Shown: positions 29,715 to 38,421 of the stretch, piece after piece
Layout: every line of letters starts with the position of its first letter
Position numbering within the stretch: position 1 is the first letter of the stretch
IMG/VR virus record: IMGVR_UViG_3300024423_000001
Coordinates: 1 to 63,851 of that record
DNA from: a virus
Strand: one strand, 5' to 3'
DNA: 63,851 bases
Position numbers and translations under genes: made by a program
Notes under the pieces: generated by a model
What the model was told of the DNA's origin: nothing
Databases searched by the model: none
The model's input: only the letters and a program-made list of their open reading frames with translations

Positions 29715-32313
29715 GTTGGAGGGTGACCGTGTCAAGGTCAATCTTCCCTATGATGATAGAGGTTATTATCTACCGCTGCAGCCTGACGATATATTGAAGA
29801 AGGCGGGGCTTGGTGGTGATTTGATCTTCAGTTCGTATGGTCCTGACTGGACTCATCGTCCGCTGTATGATCTCGTGTTCTTTGTGACTGAGAAAGGTTT
29901 CGATCTTGGGCTGGTGGAGTCCCAGGTTCCAGCAACTGAGATAGTGGATCTTGATGCTCCGACGGTTCAACAACAATTCTTGGCACAACTTCGGAAGGCA
30001 GGCTATTATTCAAAGGCGAAACCTCGCTATCGACTCTTTGGCAAGACGTTCTTCGAGGACTTGAAAGGTCAGGGATTCGAATATCCTCTATTGGTAGATG
30101 TCAAGGCTGATGGGCTTCGTATATCGCTTGGGAAGGAGGACGGTAAGCCATTCATCTGGGTTGATCCGGAGGACTTAAAGCGGAAGAGCCCGGATTGTAC
30201 GGATAGATTTCCGGCAATAGTGAAGGATTTGGAGAAGTTGCCTGACGATACCATATTGGATGGTGAGTTCATTGCGGTCAAGGGAAATGAGGCACTGCAT
30301 AGAACGGTTGCAAATGCGCTGATGAATTCCAAAGCCGCACCTGAGGATCTATCGCCGTGGGCAGCAATATTCGTCTTCGATATACTGAAATACGATGATA
30401 GGGACTTGAGGGACCTGCCGCTGTCTGAGAGGCTCAAGTATCTTGCGAAGCTGCCAAAGTTCGATCGCATTGTGGTCGAGCAGCCATCGGAGAAGTTGGA
30501 CGGTAAGCATCCTGCTTATATTGTTCGGTCAGACGATGAGATGGAGAAGGCTATTGATCTTATACGTGATTCGAAGACGGGGATATGGGAGAAGGCTGCG
30601 GAAGGTGTAATGGTAAAGAAGCTTGATCATCCTTATGAAGTGCCGCAGAATCACGGATGGTGCTTGAAGGGAGGGTCTTACTTACTGACGCCAGAAGGGT
30701 TCATTCAGATAAAGTATCTCGAGCCAGGCATGGAGGTATTGGCTGGAGACGGTAAGTTCCACAGGATTAAGCGGGTATTTCAGCGAGCAATGACGTCTGA
30801 GGATGAAATCATTGAGATAAATACTCATTATTCTCCTAAGGTGAGATTAACTGCGGATCATAAGGTTTTAACGACAGTGGGCTGGGTTGCTGCTGGTGAT
30901 CTATGGGGTCCATTCAGAGAACCTAAGTTGAGTGTAGAGGTTCCAGAACCTCCGAAGAAGGTTGAACTCCAGATCTGGGGCTATCGGAAGAAGATAGATC
31001 TGACTCCAGATTTGCTTAAGGCTATCGGTTTTATTCTGGCGGAAGGGTCGTTCGTGACGAGTGCTTCGGGCCGATGGGCATACCAAGGAATTCGGGTGGG
31101 GGCTAAGCAGGATTTAGGTTGGTTTAGGGGAATAATTCAGCAGTCTCTCGGCGTTAAGTGTGGGGAATGGACTTATCCAGATAAATCGGTTGTTGAGTTC
31201 TATGATCCTCCATTCGCTCAGTGGTTGCGGGATACATTCATTGCTAATCATAGCAAATCTTACGGAACGAAGAATATACGTTGGAAGACTTATCAGATTA
31301 AAATCCCTCTTTGGTTTGCGAAGTTAACTGAGGAGCAGTGGTTAGGATTCGTAGAAGGATATTGGCTTGGTGATGGGTATCGAGGACGAAAATTTAGAAT
31401 AGGAACGTCGTCATCCTATATGGCTGGTACGCTTTATTTGGTTGCTAAGTTGCGAGGCTGGGATGCGACGGTGAATTGGGCTGGAACGAGAGGTGAGAAT
31501 TCGTTCAAGGTTTATCTTTCCCCGACTCTTATCGAAAAGACTAAGAGACCATCCATTCGTAAGGTCGAAGTAAGTTCTGTTCATCGGAGTCTCGACCTGC
31601 TGTGGGATCTTGAGATTGAGGGAGAACGATCGTATTCAAATGGTGAGGTGGTGTTCCATAACTCGAAGATGAAGTGGTTGCACGAGGCAGATGTTGTTGT
31701 TCTCGCTCGTAAGTTAGTCAAAGGGCAGACAGATGTGTGGAATTACGAATTGGGCATTAGCATTACAGAGGATTATGCTCGTAAGATTCCGGTTCAAAGA
31801 CTTGCGTGCATTGATGGAAGCGAGGCTTACTTTGGTCCAGAGGCGGTCCAGCGATTTGGCAAGCAGGGAGTTAAGTGGTTCATGAGGTTCGGCAAGTCAG
31901 ATAATACCAAACTCGATTTGAGGGTAGGTGATGTTCTTCGAGTAGCGCCTGAAGAGGTCTTGGAGGAACCAAATGAGGAGAATCCCGATTATCCAGTATA
32001 TAGAGGTTATATTTCCATTGCTCTTGAGCCGGTGCCGGAAAAGGATCGGTCAGATGACTTGAAGGTCTTTGAACGGTTGGCAGAGGAGGAGCCACAGAGG
32101 ATTTCGGTAGAGGAGCTGAAGAGATTACGACGGCAATCATTGGAGAAGGCTCGTATATATCTACGACCGGGTGAAGTAGCTCCGCCTGGTGTCGAGGTCA
32201 AGCGAGGTCCACGTGGCGGTCGATACTATGAAACCGAGGAGACTGAGGAGCGACCAGCTGAGAAGTTCAGAATAGTCATCTTTACGAAGGAGGGCAAGAG
32301 GATACATCGATGA
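29680..32313 (+). CDS. ATP-dependent DNA ligase interrupted by an intein
   Basis: 877 aa including a 334-aa intein (residues 328-661). Ligase nucleotidyl-transfer motifs: I VKADGLR (K142), III LDGEFIAV, IIIa IFVFDIL, IV EGVMVKK, V SKMKW after the intein. An OB-like region follows, then a linker PPGVEVKRGPRGGRYY, a tract common in phage morphogenesis proteins. It overlaps the MBL gene by 35 nt; a TTG near 29718 is an alternative start. The TGA at 32311 is followed by an open frame in register to 33111. A ligase inside the head module is unusual and may act on packaged or ejected DNA. Confidence 0.82.
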   Translation: MSRVLLLRNCIELEGDRVKVNLPYDDRGYYLPLQPDDILKKAGLGGDLIFSSYGPDWTHRPLYDLVFFVTEKGFDLGLVESQVPATEIVDLDAPTVQQQFLAQLRKAGYYSKAKPRYRLFGKTFFEDLKGQGFEYPLLVDVKADGLRISLGKEDGKPFIWVDPEDLKRKSPDCTDRFPAIVKDLEKLPDDTILDGEFIAVKGNEALHRTVANALMNSKAAPEDLSPWAAIFVFDILKYDDRDLRDLPLSERLKYLAKLPKFDRIVVEQPSEKLDGKHPAYIVRSDDEMEKAIDLIRDSKTGIWEKAAEGVMVKKLDHPYEVPQNHGWCLKGGSYLLTPEGFIQIKYLEPGMEVLAGDGKFHRIKRVFQRAMTSEDEIIEINTHYSPKVRLTADHKVLTTVGWVAAGDLWGPFREPKLSVEVPEPPKKVELQIWGYRKKIDLTPDLLKAIGFILAEGSFVTSASGRWAYQGIRVGAKQDLGWFRGIIQQSLGVKCGEWTYPDKSVVEFYDPPFAQWLRDTFIANHSKSYGTKNIRWKTYQIKIPLWFAKLTEEQWLGFVEGYWLGDGYRGRKFRIGTSSSYMAGTLYLVAKLRGWDATVNWAGTRGENSFKVYLSPTLIEKTKRPSIRKVEVSSVHRSLDLLWDLEIEGERSYSNGEVVFHNSKMKWLHEADVVVLARKLVKGQTDVWNYELGISITEDYARKIPVQRLACIDGSEAYFGPEAVQRFGKQGVKWFMRFGKSDNTKLDLRVGDVLRVAPEEVLEEPNEENPDYPVYRGYISIALEPVPEKDRSDDLKVFERLAEEEPQRISVEELKRLRRQSLEKARIYLRPGEVAPPGVEVKRGPRGGRYYETEETEERPAEKFRIVIFTKEGKRIHR
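30661..31662 (+). mobile_element. Intein with LAGLIDADG endonuclease in ligase motif V
   Basis: 334 aa. The first residue is Cys (CLKGGSYLLTPEG), the last two His-Asn (VVFHN), and the +1 extein residue Ser 31663-31665, all classical. Block B-like TADHKVLT is present. The two endonuclease motifs are IGFILAEGS and FVEGYWLGDGY. Exteins join HGW to SKMKW, restoring motif V, whose Lys is catalytic, so the ligase stays inactive until splicing. A typical homing site choice. Confidence 0.9.
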
Positions 32314-33111
32314 GTTACTACCGAGGAGTATGAAAAACGAAAGGAACGTGGAGAAAACATTGCGCCAATTGGTGCGCTTATAAGTCCGATCAGGTTTAAA
32401 GGTCTGTCAGAGGAACATTTGCGGGTTCCGGAAATCAAGTCCGTGTTCGATAAGCTTCAAGCAGCTTCGACAATAGATGATCAACTCTGGATACTCAGTC
32501 GGTTCAAGCCCTCTGCTCTACCGCGTGAGACTCAGCCAGTTGCACGCGAGTTCAAGCGTCGTGCTTATAACGCTATAAGAGCCAAAATATGGCGTGCTGA
32601 GAGTAAATATCTTGGAATACCGAAGGTATCATCCGAGATCGAGAGACAGTCTATGAAACCATTGCCGGAGCTCGCACCGAGAGTTAGTTCCGATGAAGTT
32701 GCTGTTCAGGACCGGCGAATAATGCGATCAGGTATGATAGCTCGTGGTCATTATCTCCGTCACGTGTCGGACTTACGAGAGAAGATTAGGGCGTTAAGCG
32801 ATGAAGTTGCATTAGATGAATTCAATAAGAGGATTGACCGATTTGAGAGAGCCGAAAGTATTGAGGAAGTGATGAGGCTAACTCGAGAGATATTTGATTT
32901 GAGTGATGCACATGTGAAAGATAACGGTTTGCACAGCGGCGTCGCCTTGGAGCTGGGACTGATTCGCCAGAAGTTGTTTGATCCCGAAAAGGTAGAGCAG
33001 TTCAGAAAGAAGGTCTTCTCACGTAAGGTTGATGCGACGCTGGTTCAGCAGTGGATGAATGAAGGCAAGATTGAAATACGAGGAGATAATTCTCAACAGA
33101 GGCGTGGGTAA
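32314..33111 (+). CDS. Helical protein in frame with the ligase after TGA
   Basis: A TTG at 32419 would give 230 aa, but the frame is open and coding-like from the base after the ligase TGA (VTTEEYEKRKERG...), with no ATG or GTG in the first 105 nt. It may be made by readthrough, from the TTG, or be the detached tail of a longer ancestral ligase fusion. The protein is Arg/Lys/Glu-rich and mostly helical (LRHVSDLREKIRALSDEV). Function unknown; head-module position. Confidence 0.55.
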   Translation, partial: VTTEEYEKRKERGENIAPIGALISPIRFKGLSEEHLRVPEIKSVFDKLQAASTIDDQLWILSRFKPSALPRETQPVAREFKRRAYNAIRAKIWRAESKYLGIPKVSSEIERQSMKPLPELAPRVSSDEVAVQDRRIMRSGMIARGHYLRHVSDLREKIRALSDEVALDEFNKRIDRFERAESIEEVMRLTREIFDLSDAHVKDNGLHSGVALELGLIRQKLFDPEKVEQFRKKVFSRKVDATLVQQWMNEGKIEIRGDNSQQRRG

Positions 33112-33119
33112 TAAAGGCA

Positions 33120-33584
33120 ATGTGGTCCCTTCATCCCTCGGTGCTACGGGCGATATTAGAAGCTCGTTCTAAGCTCGTTATCGAATTTGACACCGATGCA
33201 TATTACAAGCCCGAGGAAGACACCCATTACATACGTATGCGTAGGGATTCTATATTCGGGAGTATGCTTCACGAGCTGATGCATGCTTACGAAGCTTCTT
33301 CAGATAAGTTTTTCCGTGCGGAACGTGAATTGTGGGATAGGCGAACTGCTGGTAGGCAACCTTCTCGTGAGACTTGGTGGTTTGGAAAGATTAGCACTAT
33401 CCGGGATCGGTGGATAAATACCTATGCGGGGCGCTATTATGGAGGTGAGCTTGGGAGGCATCTTGAGTGTTGTTCTACAACCATGAGCAAGCTCGTAGAA
33501 GATTTTAGTTGGGCGATCGCACGGGATCCGGACACTTCAAGTTTAATAATAAGAGCGATGTTTGAAGGGGAATTTGAGGAATGA
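33120..33584 (+). CDS. HEXXH metallopeptidase-like head-module protein
   Basis: 154 aa. SMLHELMHAYE gives H51-E52-x-x-H55, with a downstream Glu (HLECCSTTM) as possible third ligand: a minimal zincin-like core. Such domains occur in phage head-morphogenesis proteins. It may process capsid or host proteins; activity unproven. Confidence 0.65.
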   Translation: MWSLHPSVLRAILEARSKLVIEFDTDAYYKPEEDTHYIRMRRDSIFGSMLHELMHAYEASSDKFFRAERELWDRRTAGRQPSRETWWFGKISTIRDRWINTYAGRYYGGELGRHLECCSTTMSKLVEDFSWAIARDPDTSSLIIRAMFEGEFEE

Positions 33585-33901
33585 AGGTGCTATTAGTGGA
33601 TCCAGTGAGTGTTGAAGTCAAGGCAGAAGCGAAGTGGGAGAAGGGTCATTGGGATTTCAAATCGGAGAATAAGGAGGTTCGCGAGCTTTGGGACCAGAAG
33701 GATCTGCTATATTCTGGCGCGTGCCGAGTGGAGACGACCGGTCACGATTCAGTGTATTGGGGCAAAGTTCACCTCGATCAGATAGCGGATAGGCTTGGAC
33801 TTGATAGTTTGGTAGTAGACTGGACGGGATGGGAGGACGTTGCTCAGGAGATTGAGCGAATTCGCAAGGAGTGTGAGCCGCCTGAAGGCGCGATTCCATA
33901 A
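33581..33901 (+). CDS. Hypothetical protein, 106 aa
   Basis: Not recognised. N-terminal strands (MKVLLVDPVSVEVKAEAKW), several Trp, acidic C-terminal helix. 4-nt overlap with the zincin-like gene. Confidence 0.55.
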   Translation: MKVLLVDPVSVEVKAEAKWEKGHWDFKSENKEVRELWDQKDLLYSGACRVETTGHDSVYWGKVHLDQIADRLGLDSLVVDWTGWEDVAQEIERIRKECEPPEGAIP

Positions 33902-33905
33902 GGAA

Positions 33906-35339
33906 ATGGTAAACTTGGACAATCTCACTGACAAGGAATTCAAGCAACTTCCGTTTGTGAAGTCGGGAGAACCACTTCCACCGGAGTATTACAAGCGACC
34001 ACTTACCGGTAGATTTGAGTTGGACTATCACTTTACATTCGCTGATCGAGATCGTAACTATGTCAATTGGAATTCATGTCATGTGGACTTCCGAGTCTAT
34101 TATCCAGAACTGCACAAGGTCCAGCGTAGGAAGTGGGACTTCGAAGTCATCATTGGTGGTTCGTATCTGAAGATCTGGCGGATGCTGCATGGCGAGAAGG
34201 ACGCGGAGAATAGGCTGATCACGTGTCAAGTGATGGAGAAAGGCGCGGTTCAAGAACGTGAAGAGGCACGCTATATGTCAAAGGGATATTCAGAGGAGCT
34301 TGATCTTACACTCGACTATGTGATGCCCGATGAATGTCTCAAGTGGCATGTGCCATACCGTCCAGAGCGAGCAAGGTCGGATCAACTTAAGGATGACTGG
34401 CGGTTATTTGTTGCACACTTCTCAAATAAGCGTCAGGGTAAGGACAGTCCATATACGTATGCTGACCTATATGAATGGGCATCTCAATGTCTGCGTGAAC
34501 TTGCTCGTCGAAAGCAAAGAGGGCTAACAAATTTCAGGATTCATGAGGAAGAGTATGAGAGGGATTCACCGGTTGGAGAGTTCTGGTCTCGGGTCAAGCG
34601 TAAACTGACACCTTCGGAAGTTGAGATCTTAACAAAGGCACAGTCGCTTGCTGACCAGTACTGTGAGGTTCAATACAATCTTGATAGGGTGACAACTGGC
34701 CGGACAGCAGTCGGTAACTATGATGGATGGGATTTACAACAGTTGCAGCGTGAGGAGTCGAGGATCAGAATAGCGGCACGTGAGCAGGACATTGATTTAC
34801 CATCGAAGGATGAGTGTCGGCAACGTAATAGGAAGAAGTATCCAGACTTCTATGAATGGCTGGCTACTCAGAAAGCAGAACAATATCCGCGGAATTGTCC
34901 AGCGTTGATGAAGAAGTTAGTTCGAGAGTCGCCATTTGACGATTCTGTGATATGGTTCGAAGGTGGCAGTGTGGGTGCTCGCCATCCAAGGGCAGGTGGT
35001 GGTTACTGGGATGCATGGATGGTTCGATTCGATCGTGGTGAGATCAAGACAGGTGTTCAGCGTCCTGATCTAAAGGAGTTCTTTCTCTATGGACACTTCG
35101 TGAGTGGACGTTTCATACTTCGGGTGTTGAAGGGTCTTAAACGAGGAAAGATCGGTCTCAAGACTCCATTATATTGGGTGATGTTCCGACCGATTGACCA
35201 GAAGCCCATGAATCCGTGCAGCAATAAAGAGAACGAAGATTGTCACATGGACATGGGCGATTGGGGGGTCTATGGCACGAAGGAGCTGTTCGAGGAGCAG
35301 TATGGGAAGGTCAGAGATTTATTGGAAGGTCGGAGTTAG
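33906..35339 (+). CDS. Large head-module protein, possible LigD-phosphoesterase-like parts
   Basis: 477 aa from ATG 33906 with AAGGAA upstream; the frame is open to 33840. Two segments resemble, by eye only, the bacterial LigD 3'-phosphoesterase/phage XkdF group: SCHVDFRVYYP (compare HxDxR) and FFLYGHFVSGRFILRVL with a following WVMFRPIDQ. The centre is helical and basic (DLYEWASQCLRELARRKQR). If correct, MBL-NTase, ligase and this protein would be a DNA end-repair set. It could equally be an unrelated structural protein. Confidence 0.4.
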   Translation: MVNLDNLTDKEFKQLPFVKSGEPLPPEYYKRPLTGRFELDYHFTFADRDRNYVNWNSCHVDFRVYYPELHKVQRRKWDFEVIIGGSYLKIWRMLHGEKDAENRLITCQVMEKGAVQEREEARYMSKGYSEELDLTLDYVMPDECLKWHVPYRPERARSDQLKDDWRLFVAHFSNKRQGKDSPYTYADLYEWASQCLRELARRKQRGLTNFRIHEEEYERDSPVGEFWSRVKRKLTPSEVEILTKAQSLADQYCEVQYNLDRVTTGRTAVGNYDGWDLQQLQREESRIRIAAREQDIDLPSKDECRQRNRKKYPDFYEWLATQKAEQYPRNCPALMKKLVRESPFDDSVIWFEGGSVGARHPRAGGGYWDAWMVRFDRGEIKTGVQRPDLKEFFLYGHFVSGRFILRVLKGLKRGKIGLKTPLYWVMFRPIDQKPMNPCSNKENEDCHMDMGDWGVYGTKELFEEQYGKVRDLLEGRS

Positions 35340-35370
35340 AGTTCTATCGAGACTGTGAGGTGATGGGTTC

Positions 35371-35637
35371 GTGGAGATTCTTGTAGGACAAAAGGAGATT
35401 CGTGAGATGCTTGGTTATGTTGCTGTGAATCGCAAACCCGGCGAGGAGGTTATTCTAAAAGCACGTGGACAGCACATTAAGCGAGCATTCGATTTCGCAG
35501 AGATTCTCCTAAGATCGTTTCTTACGGGCTATAAGTATGGTGAAATCAAGCCTTCGACTGAGTTCTTCACAGATGAGAACGGTAAGGATCGCCGGGTGAC
35601 ATCGGTTGAGATTCAGTTGGTGCCAACTGAAGGGTGA
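35371..35637 (+). CDS. Alba-family chromatin protein
   Basis: 88 aa, GTG start with GAGGTGATGGG upstream. Alba pattern: ILVGQKEIREMLGYV, EVILKARGQHIKRAFDFAE (quoted in parts: ILKARGQHIKRAFD), a hydrophobic helix, and the closing strand VTSVEIQLVP. The ARGxxIxxAxDxAE core is distinctive. Alba binds DNA and RNA in archaea. In the head module it may coat packaged DNA or act early on injected DNA; the order next to the protease is suggestive only. Confidence 0.88.
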   Translation: MEILVGQKEIREMLGYVAVNRKPGEEVILKARGQHIKRAFDFAEILLRSFLTGYKYGEIKPSTEFFTDENGKDRRVTSVEIQLVPTEG

Positions 35638-35638
35638 G

Positions 35639-36793
35639 ATGAAGCATTACACGTCGACGGAGAGTTTCTCGATTTTGAAGGCGAAAGACGATGGGGAGTT
35701 CGTTATTGGCGGCTATGCCAGCGTGCCCATTGAGGATCGTCAGCACGAGATAATTACGAAGGCTGCGCTGGAGAAGGACTTTGAGCGCTTCATGAGTTCA
35801 GCGTTGTATCGGAATGTCAATCTTCTTCACTCTAACGTTCAGGTCGGGCATGTCATTGATTCTTACGAGGACGGTGACGGTAATGTCTGGCGAACGCAAA
35901 TAGATGACAAGGGCTTGTTTGTGCTGGCTTCTATTCGTAATGATATTCAGAAGGCGCGAGAGGTTCGCGACTTAATTCGGAAAGGGGTTATCAAGGCGTA
36001 TTCGATCGGTGGGCAGCCACTTGACTGGTCATATACGCTGAAAGGAGGGCGTCCGGTCAGACTGATAACGGGCATTGAGATCCATGAGATATCGTTGGCA
36101 TCGGAGCCTGTGAATCCTGAAACGTATTTTGAGGTGTTGAAGAGTATGGAGGCTGGAAATATGGCGGACGAAGAGAAGACCTTTGAGGAGATAATGCTTG
36201 AGAAGATGGAGAACCTGTCGAAGTCAGTCTTGACCACAGAGAGTTTACAGGAGGCGCTGAATCCATTACAGGAGCGAATGTCACAGTTCGAGGAGGTCAC
36301 AAAGAACATAACTTCGCGGCTTGATGGGTTGCAGAAGTCGATAGAGGAGCTTCAGAAGCAGAGGGACAAGTATCCCGAGCCAGAAGAGAAAGAAGAGGAG
36401 AATGCAGACAAGGACGAAAAATATCCAGAGCCATATCCGGAGAAAGAGAAGAAGGCGGATGACAAGGATAAGTATCCTGAACCGTATCCAGAGAAGGAAA
36501 AGAAGGCTGATGAGGATAGATATCCGAAGCCAGAGGAGGAAGAGAAGAAGGCACCGCCGACGATCGATGAAGTCATGGAGAAGGTTCGGTCGGGTCAGTC
36601 ATTGACAGAAGAGGAGAAGAAGGTTCTCGAGGAGGCGAGGACGAAGAAGCAGGCTGGTGGGTCTGCATTGTATCCGTCGCCTGAAGAGGAAGAGACAAAA
36701 GTGAAGGAAGCGAAGAAGGCAGTGGACACAGTCACAGGCACGACACCATGGATTGAAGTTCACAAGATAGCCAAGAACTTCAGACCGTACTGA
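35639..36793 (+). CDS. Prohead protease fused to scaffold
   Basis: 384 aa from ATG 35639 (the frame is open to 35606). The S78/HK97-type protease core is GGYASVP, DRQHEIIT, VNLLHSNVQVG (H64) and VIKAYSIGG (S121). Then a coiled coil (about residues 180-245) and an acidic Lys/Glu/Pro region with tandem YPEPYPEKEKKAD repeats (nt about 36365-36540), followed by a helical end. The C-terminal part is likely the internal scaffold cut away during maturation. It directly precedes the capsid gene. Confidence 0.88.
   Translation: MKHYTSTESFSILKAKDDGEFVIGGYASVPIEDRQHEIITKAALEKDFERFMSSALYRNVNLLHSNVQVGHVIDSYEDGDGNVWRTQIDDKGLFVLASIRNDIQKAREVRDLIRKGVIKAYSIGGQPLDWSYTLKGGRPVRLITGIEIHEISLASEPVNPETYFEVLKSMEAGNMADEEKTFEEIMLEKMENLSKSVLTTESLQEALNPLQERMSQFEEVTKNITSRLDGLQKSIEELQKQRDKYPEPEEKEEENADKDEKYPEPYPEKEKKADDKDKYPEPYPEKEKKADEDRYPKPEEEEKKAPPTIDEVMEKVRSGQSLTEEEKKVLEEARTKKQAGGSALYPSPEEEETKVKEAKKAVDTVTGTTPWIEVHKIAKNFRPY
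36405..36540 (+). repeat. In-gene tandem repeat (YPEP/EKEKKAD units)
   Basis: Two to three degenerate units of about 51 bp encode YPEPYPEKEKKAD followed by acidic residues, inside the scaffold part of the prohead protease gene. Unit number may vary among relatives. Confidence 0.6.
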
Positions 36794-36841
36794 TCATGTT
36801 GGTGTTCGAGTTGTGGTTGATTGTTCGGAGGTGATAGAGTT

Positions 36842-37706
36842 ATGAATCATCCGACGTTTAGGACGATGGAGGAGATGGAGCAATACTACTACGGTGGTGA
36901 CATAATCCAGAAGGCCGTGTTGACGACGGGTGAATCGGGAGTATATAACAGGCTATACGGTAAGCGGGTATGGTTACAGATGTCGCAAGAGATGAACGCG
37001 TTTGCCATCTTACCGAAGGAACCTTGGGATGTCACTGGGTTCAGGGTATGGAAAGATTACATGAGCGTATCGAGTGGTGTGGCGGAGAACGCTTCGATTC
37101 CGAGTTCAGCGAATCTGAGTGGTTATGTTGTCGAGGTGGGTTCAGATGCACTGATGCCCAAGCGGTTGGCGCATGTGTTCGAGGTTTCAGAGATACTTGA
37201 GGAGCTGGCTGCTCGTGGCGATGACATCATGGGTGACCCATTGAATACCCTAAAGGAATACTTCGCATTGCAGCACATCAACGACATGAATGCTCACACT
37301 TGTGCCAAGGTCAGCTCCAAGGACTGGACCACAACGAACGATCCGGACTCGATAGATCATGTGGTCAGTGGCTATGTTGAGTCCCAGGAATCAGGTGTCG
37401 GGAGTAAGGCTGACATATACGGGATAGACAGGCACAGTGCGGCATCGTGGGCTGATGCTTATGTCGATAACAATGACGGCGAGAACCGTGATCTCACACT
37501 TGAGCTGATAGACAATGCTTTCCAGACGATCTGGCACAGAGGCGGTTCTCCGAAGGTAATACTGACAGGATTCGATACGCAGATGGCAATAAGTCAGCTG
37601 CTAGAGGCGAACAGGCGATTCGAGATGCCGGTCCGGAGAGTGGTTCCGACCTACCAGGGCGTGAGAGGCGTCGAGGGCACAGAAGGAGGGTTCGTCGTTA
37701 GTTCAT
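36842..37706 (+). CDS. Major capsid protein (HK97 fold), exon 1
   Basis: ATG 36842 (MNHPTFRTMEEM) with GGAGGTGATAG upstream. Exon 1 encodes 288 codons plus one base: N-terminal arm, then SGVYNRLYGKRVW, the long helix, and the sheet core SPKVILTGFDTQMA. It would stop at TAA 37706-37708 unless spliced. Joining T37706 to A38401 gives VVSSYNGVPIIAS, the expected capsid strand, and an unbroken 372-aa protein. Self-assembles into the icosahedral head. Confidence 0.88.
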
Positions 37707-38400
37707 AACGGGAGAAATGAGGAGAATCGAATTAGATTCTGGGGAGATTGAATTCTTGTATACTCGTTGTGGGTTTACGAAACGGGAAATTGCTCAAAGG
37801 TTAGGAGTCAGTTTCAGCACTATAAAGCGGGCGTTCCAGCGGTTTGGGATTCTCACCAATCCTCATTACAGGAGGCGACCAAAGAAGTCTCGTCGGATAA
37901 GCGAAGTCGCAAGCAAGCGAATGAAGGAGAGGTGGGAATTGGAGCGGGACAGAATGCTTGAGGTTGCAAGGCAGGCGAGTACGTTTTATAAGGGTAGAGC
38001 ACCTTGGAATAAGGACCTGTCGAAAGAGGTGAGCGCTAAGGTTAAACTTGCTGCTCTTAAGCGAAGCATTAGAATGGGACCTGTCTATATTTCTGAGGAG
38101 TATAGACAGAAGAGATCGGAAGCTGCTAAGGGACGTAATAATCCGAACTGGCGAGGTGATATTTCGTGCTTGCCTTACGATCCCTGTTTCAATAACGATC
38201 TTAAGCGAAAGATTAAGGAGAGAGATGGCTACAGATGTCAAGTCTGTGGCGTGACAGAAGAAGAGTCATTAGCTCGTGGACATGGTTATCTTGTGGTCCA
38301 TCATCTCGATGGTAATAAGCAAAACTCTGATCCCCAGAATCTAATAACTTTGTGCAATAGTTGTCATACCCGATGGCATCGTAGTCACTCCCGTGAACAA
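37707..38400 (+). mobile_element. Archaeal bulge-helix-bulge intron in the capsid gene
   Basis: 694 nt. Exon helix CGTCGTTA (37693-37700) pairs with TAACGGCG (38402-38409; one G-U). The central 4-bp helix GTTC (37701-37704) pairs with GAAC (38395-38398). Three-nt bulges are ATA (37705-37707) and AAA (38399-38401), on opposite strands. The intron helix ACGGGAG (37708-37714) pairs with CTCCCGT (38388-38394). This is the canonical hBHBh' substrate of archaeal EndA, which cuts after the second bulge base. The cut restores the capsid frame precisely. There is no room for a group I core outside the ORF. Confidence 0.88.
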
Positions 38401-38421
38401 ATAACGGCGTTCCGATCATAG
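37717..38421 (+). CDS. HNH homing endonuclease encoded in the BHB intron
   Basis: 234 aa. N-terminal HTH (KREIAQRLGVSFSTIKRAF), basic linker with NUMOD-like repeats, C-terminal HNH: KERDGYRCQVCG, VVHHLDGNKQN, NLITLCNSCHTRWH with two CxxC zinc knuckles. It starts 10 nt into the intron, and its last seven codons and TAG lie in exon 2. It probably spreads the intron to intronless capsid genes. Archaeal BHB introns usually carry LAGLIDADG enzymes, so an HNH is unusual. Confidence 0.88.
   Translation: MRRIELDSGEIEFLYTRCGFTKREIAQRLGVSFSTIKRAFQRFGILTNPHYRRRPKKSRRISEVASKRMKERWELERDRMLEVARQASTFYKGRAPWNKDLSKEVSAKVKLAALKRSIRMGPVYISEEYRQKRSEAAKGRNNPNWRGDISCLPYDPCFNNDLKRKIKERDGYRCQVCGVTEEESLARGHGYLVVHHLDGNKQNSDPQNLITLCNSCHTRWHRSHSREQITAFRS

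Noticed and set aside
37707-38421. Group I intron or simple ORF insertion in the capsid gene
   Set aside because: The HNH ORF fills the whole insert, leaving no room for a ribozyme core, whereas the ends form a full BHB and its cut restores the frame.
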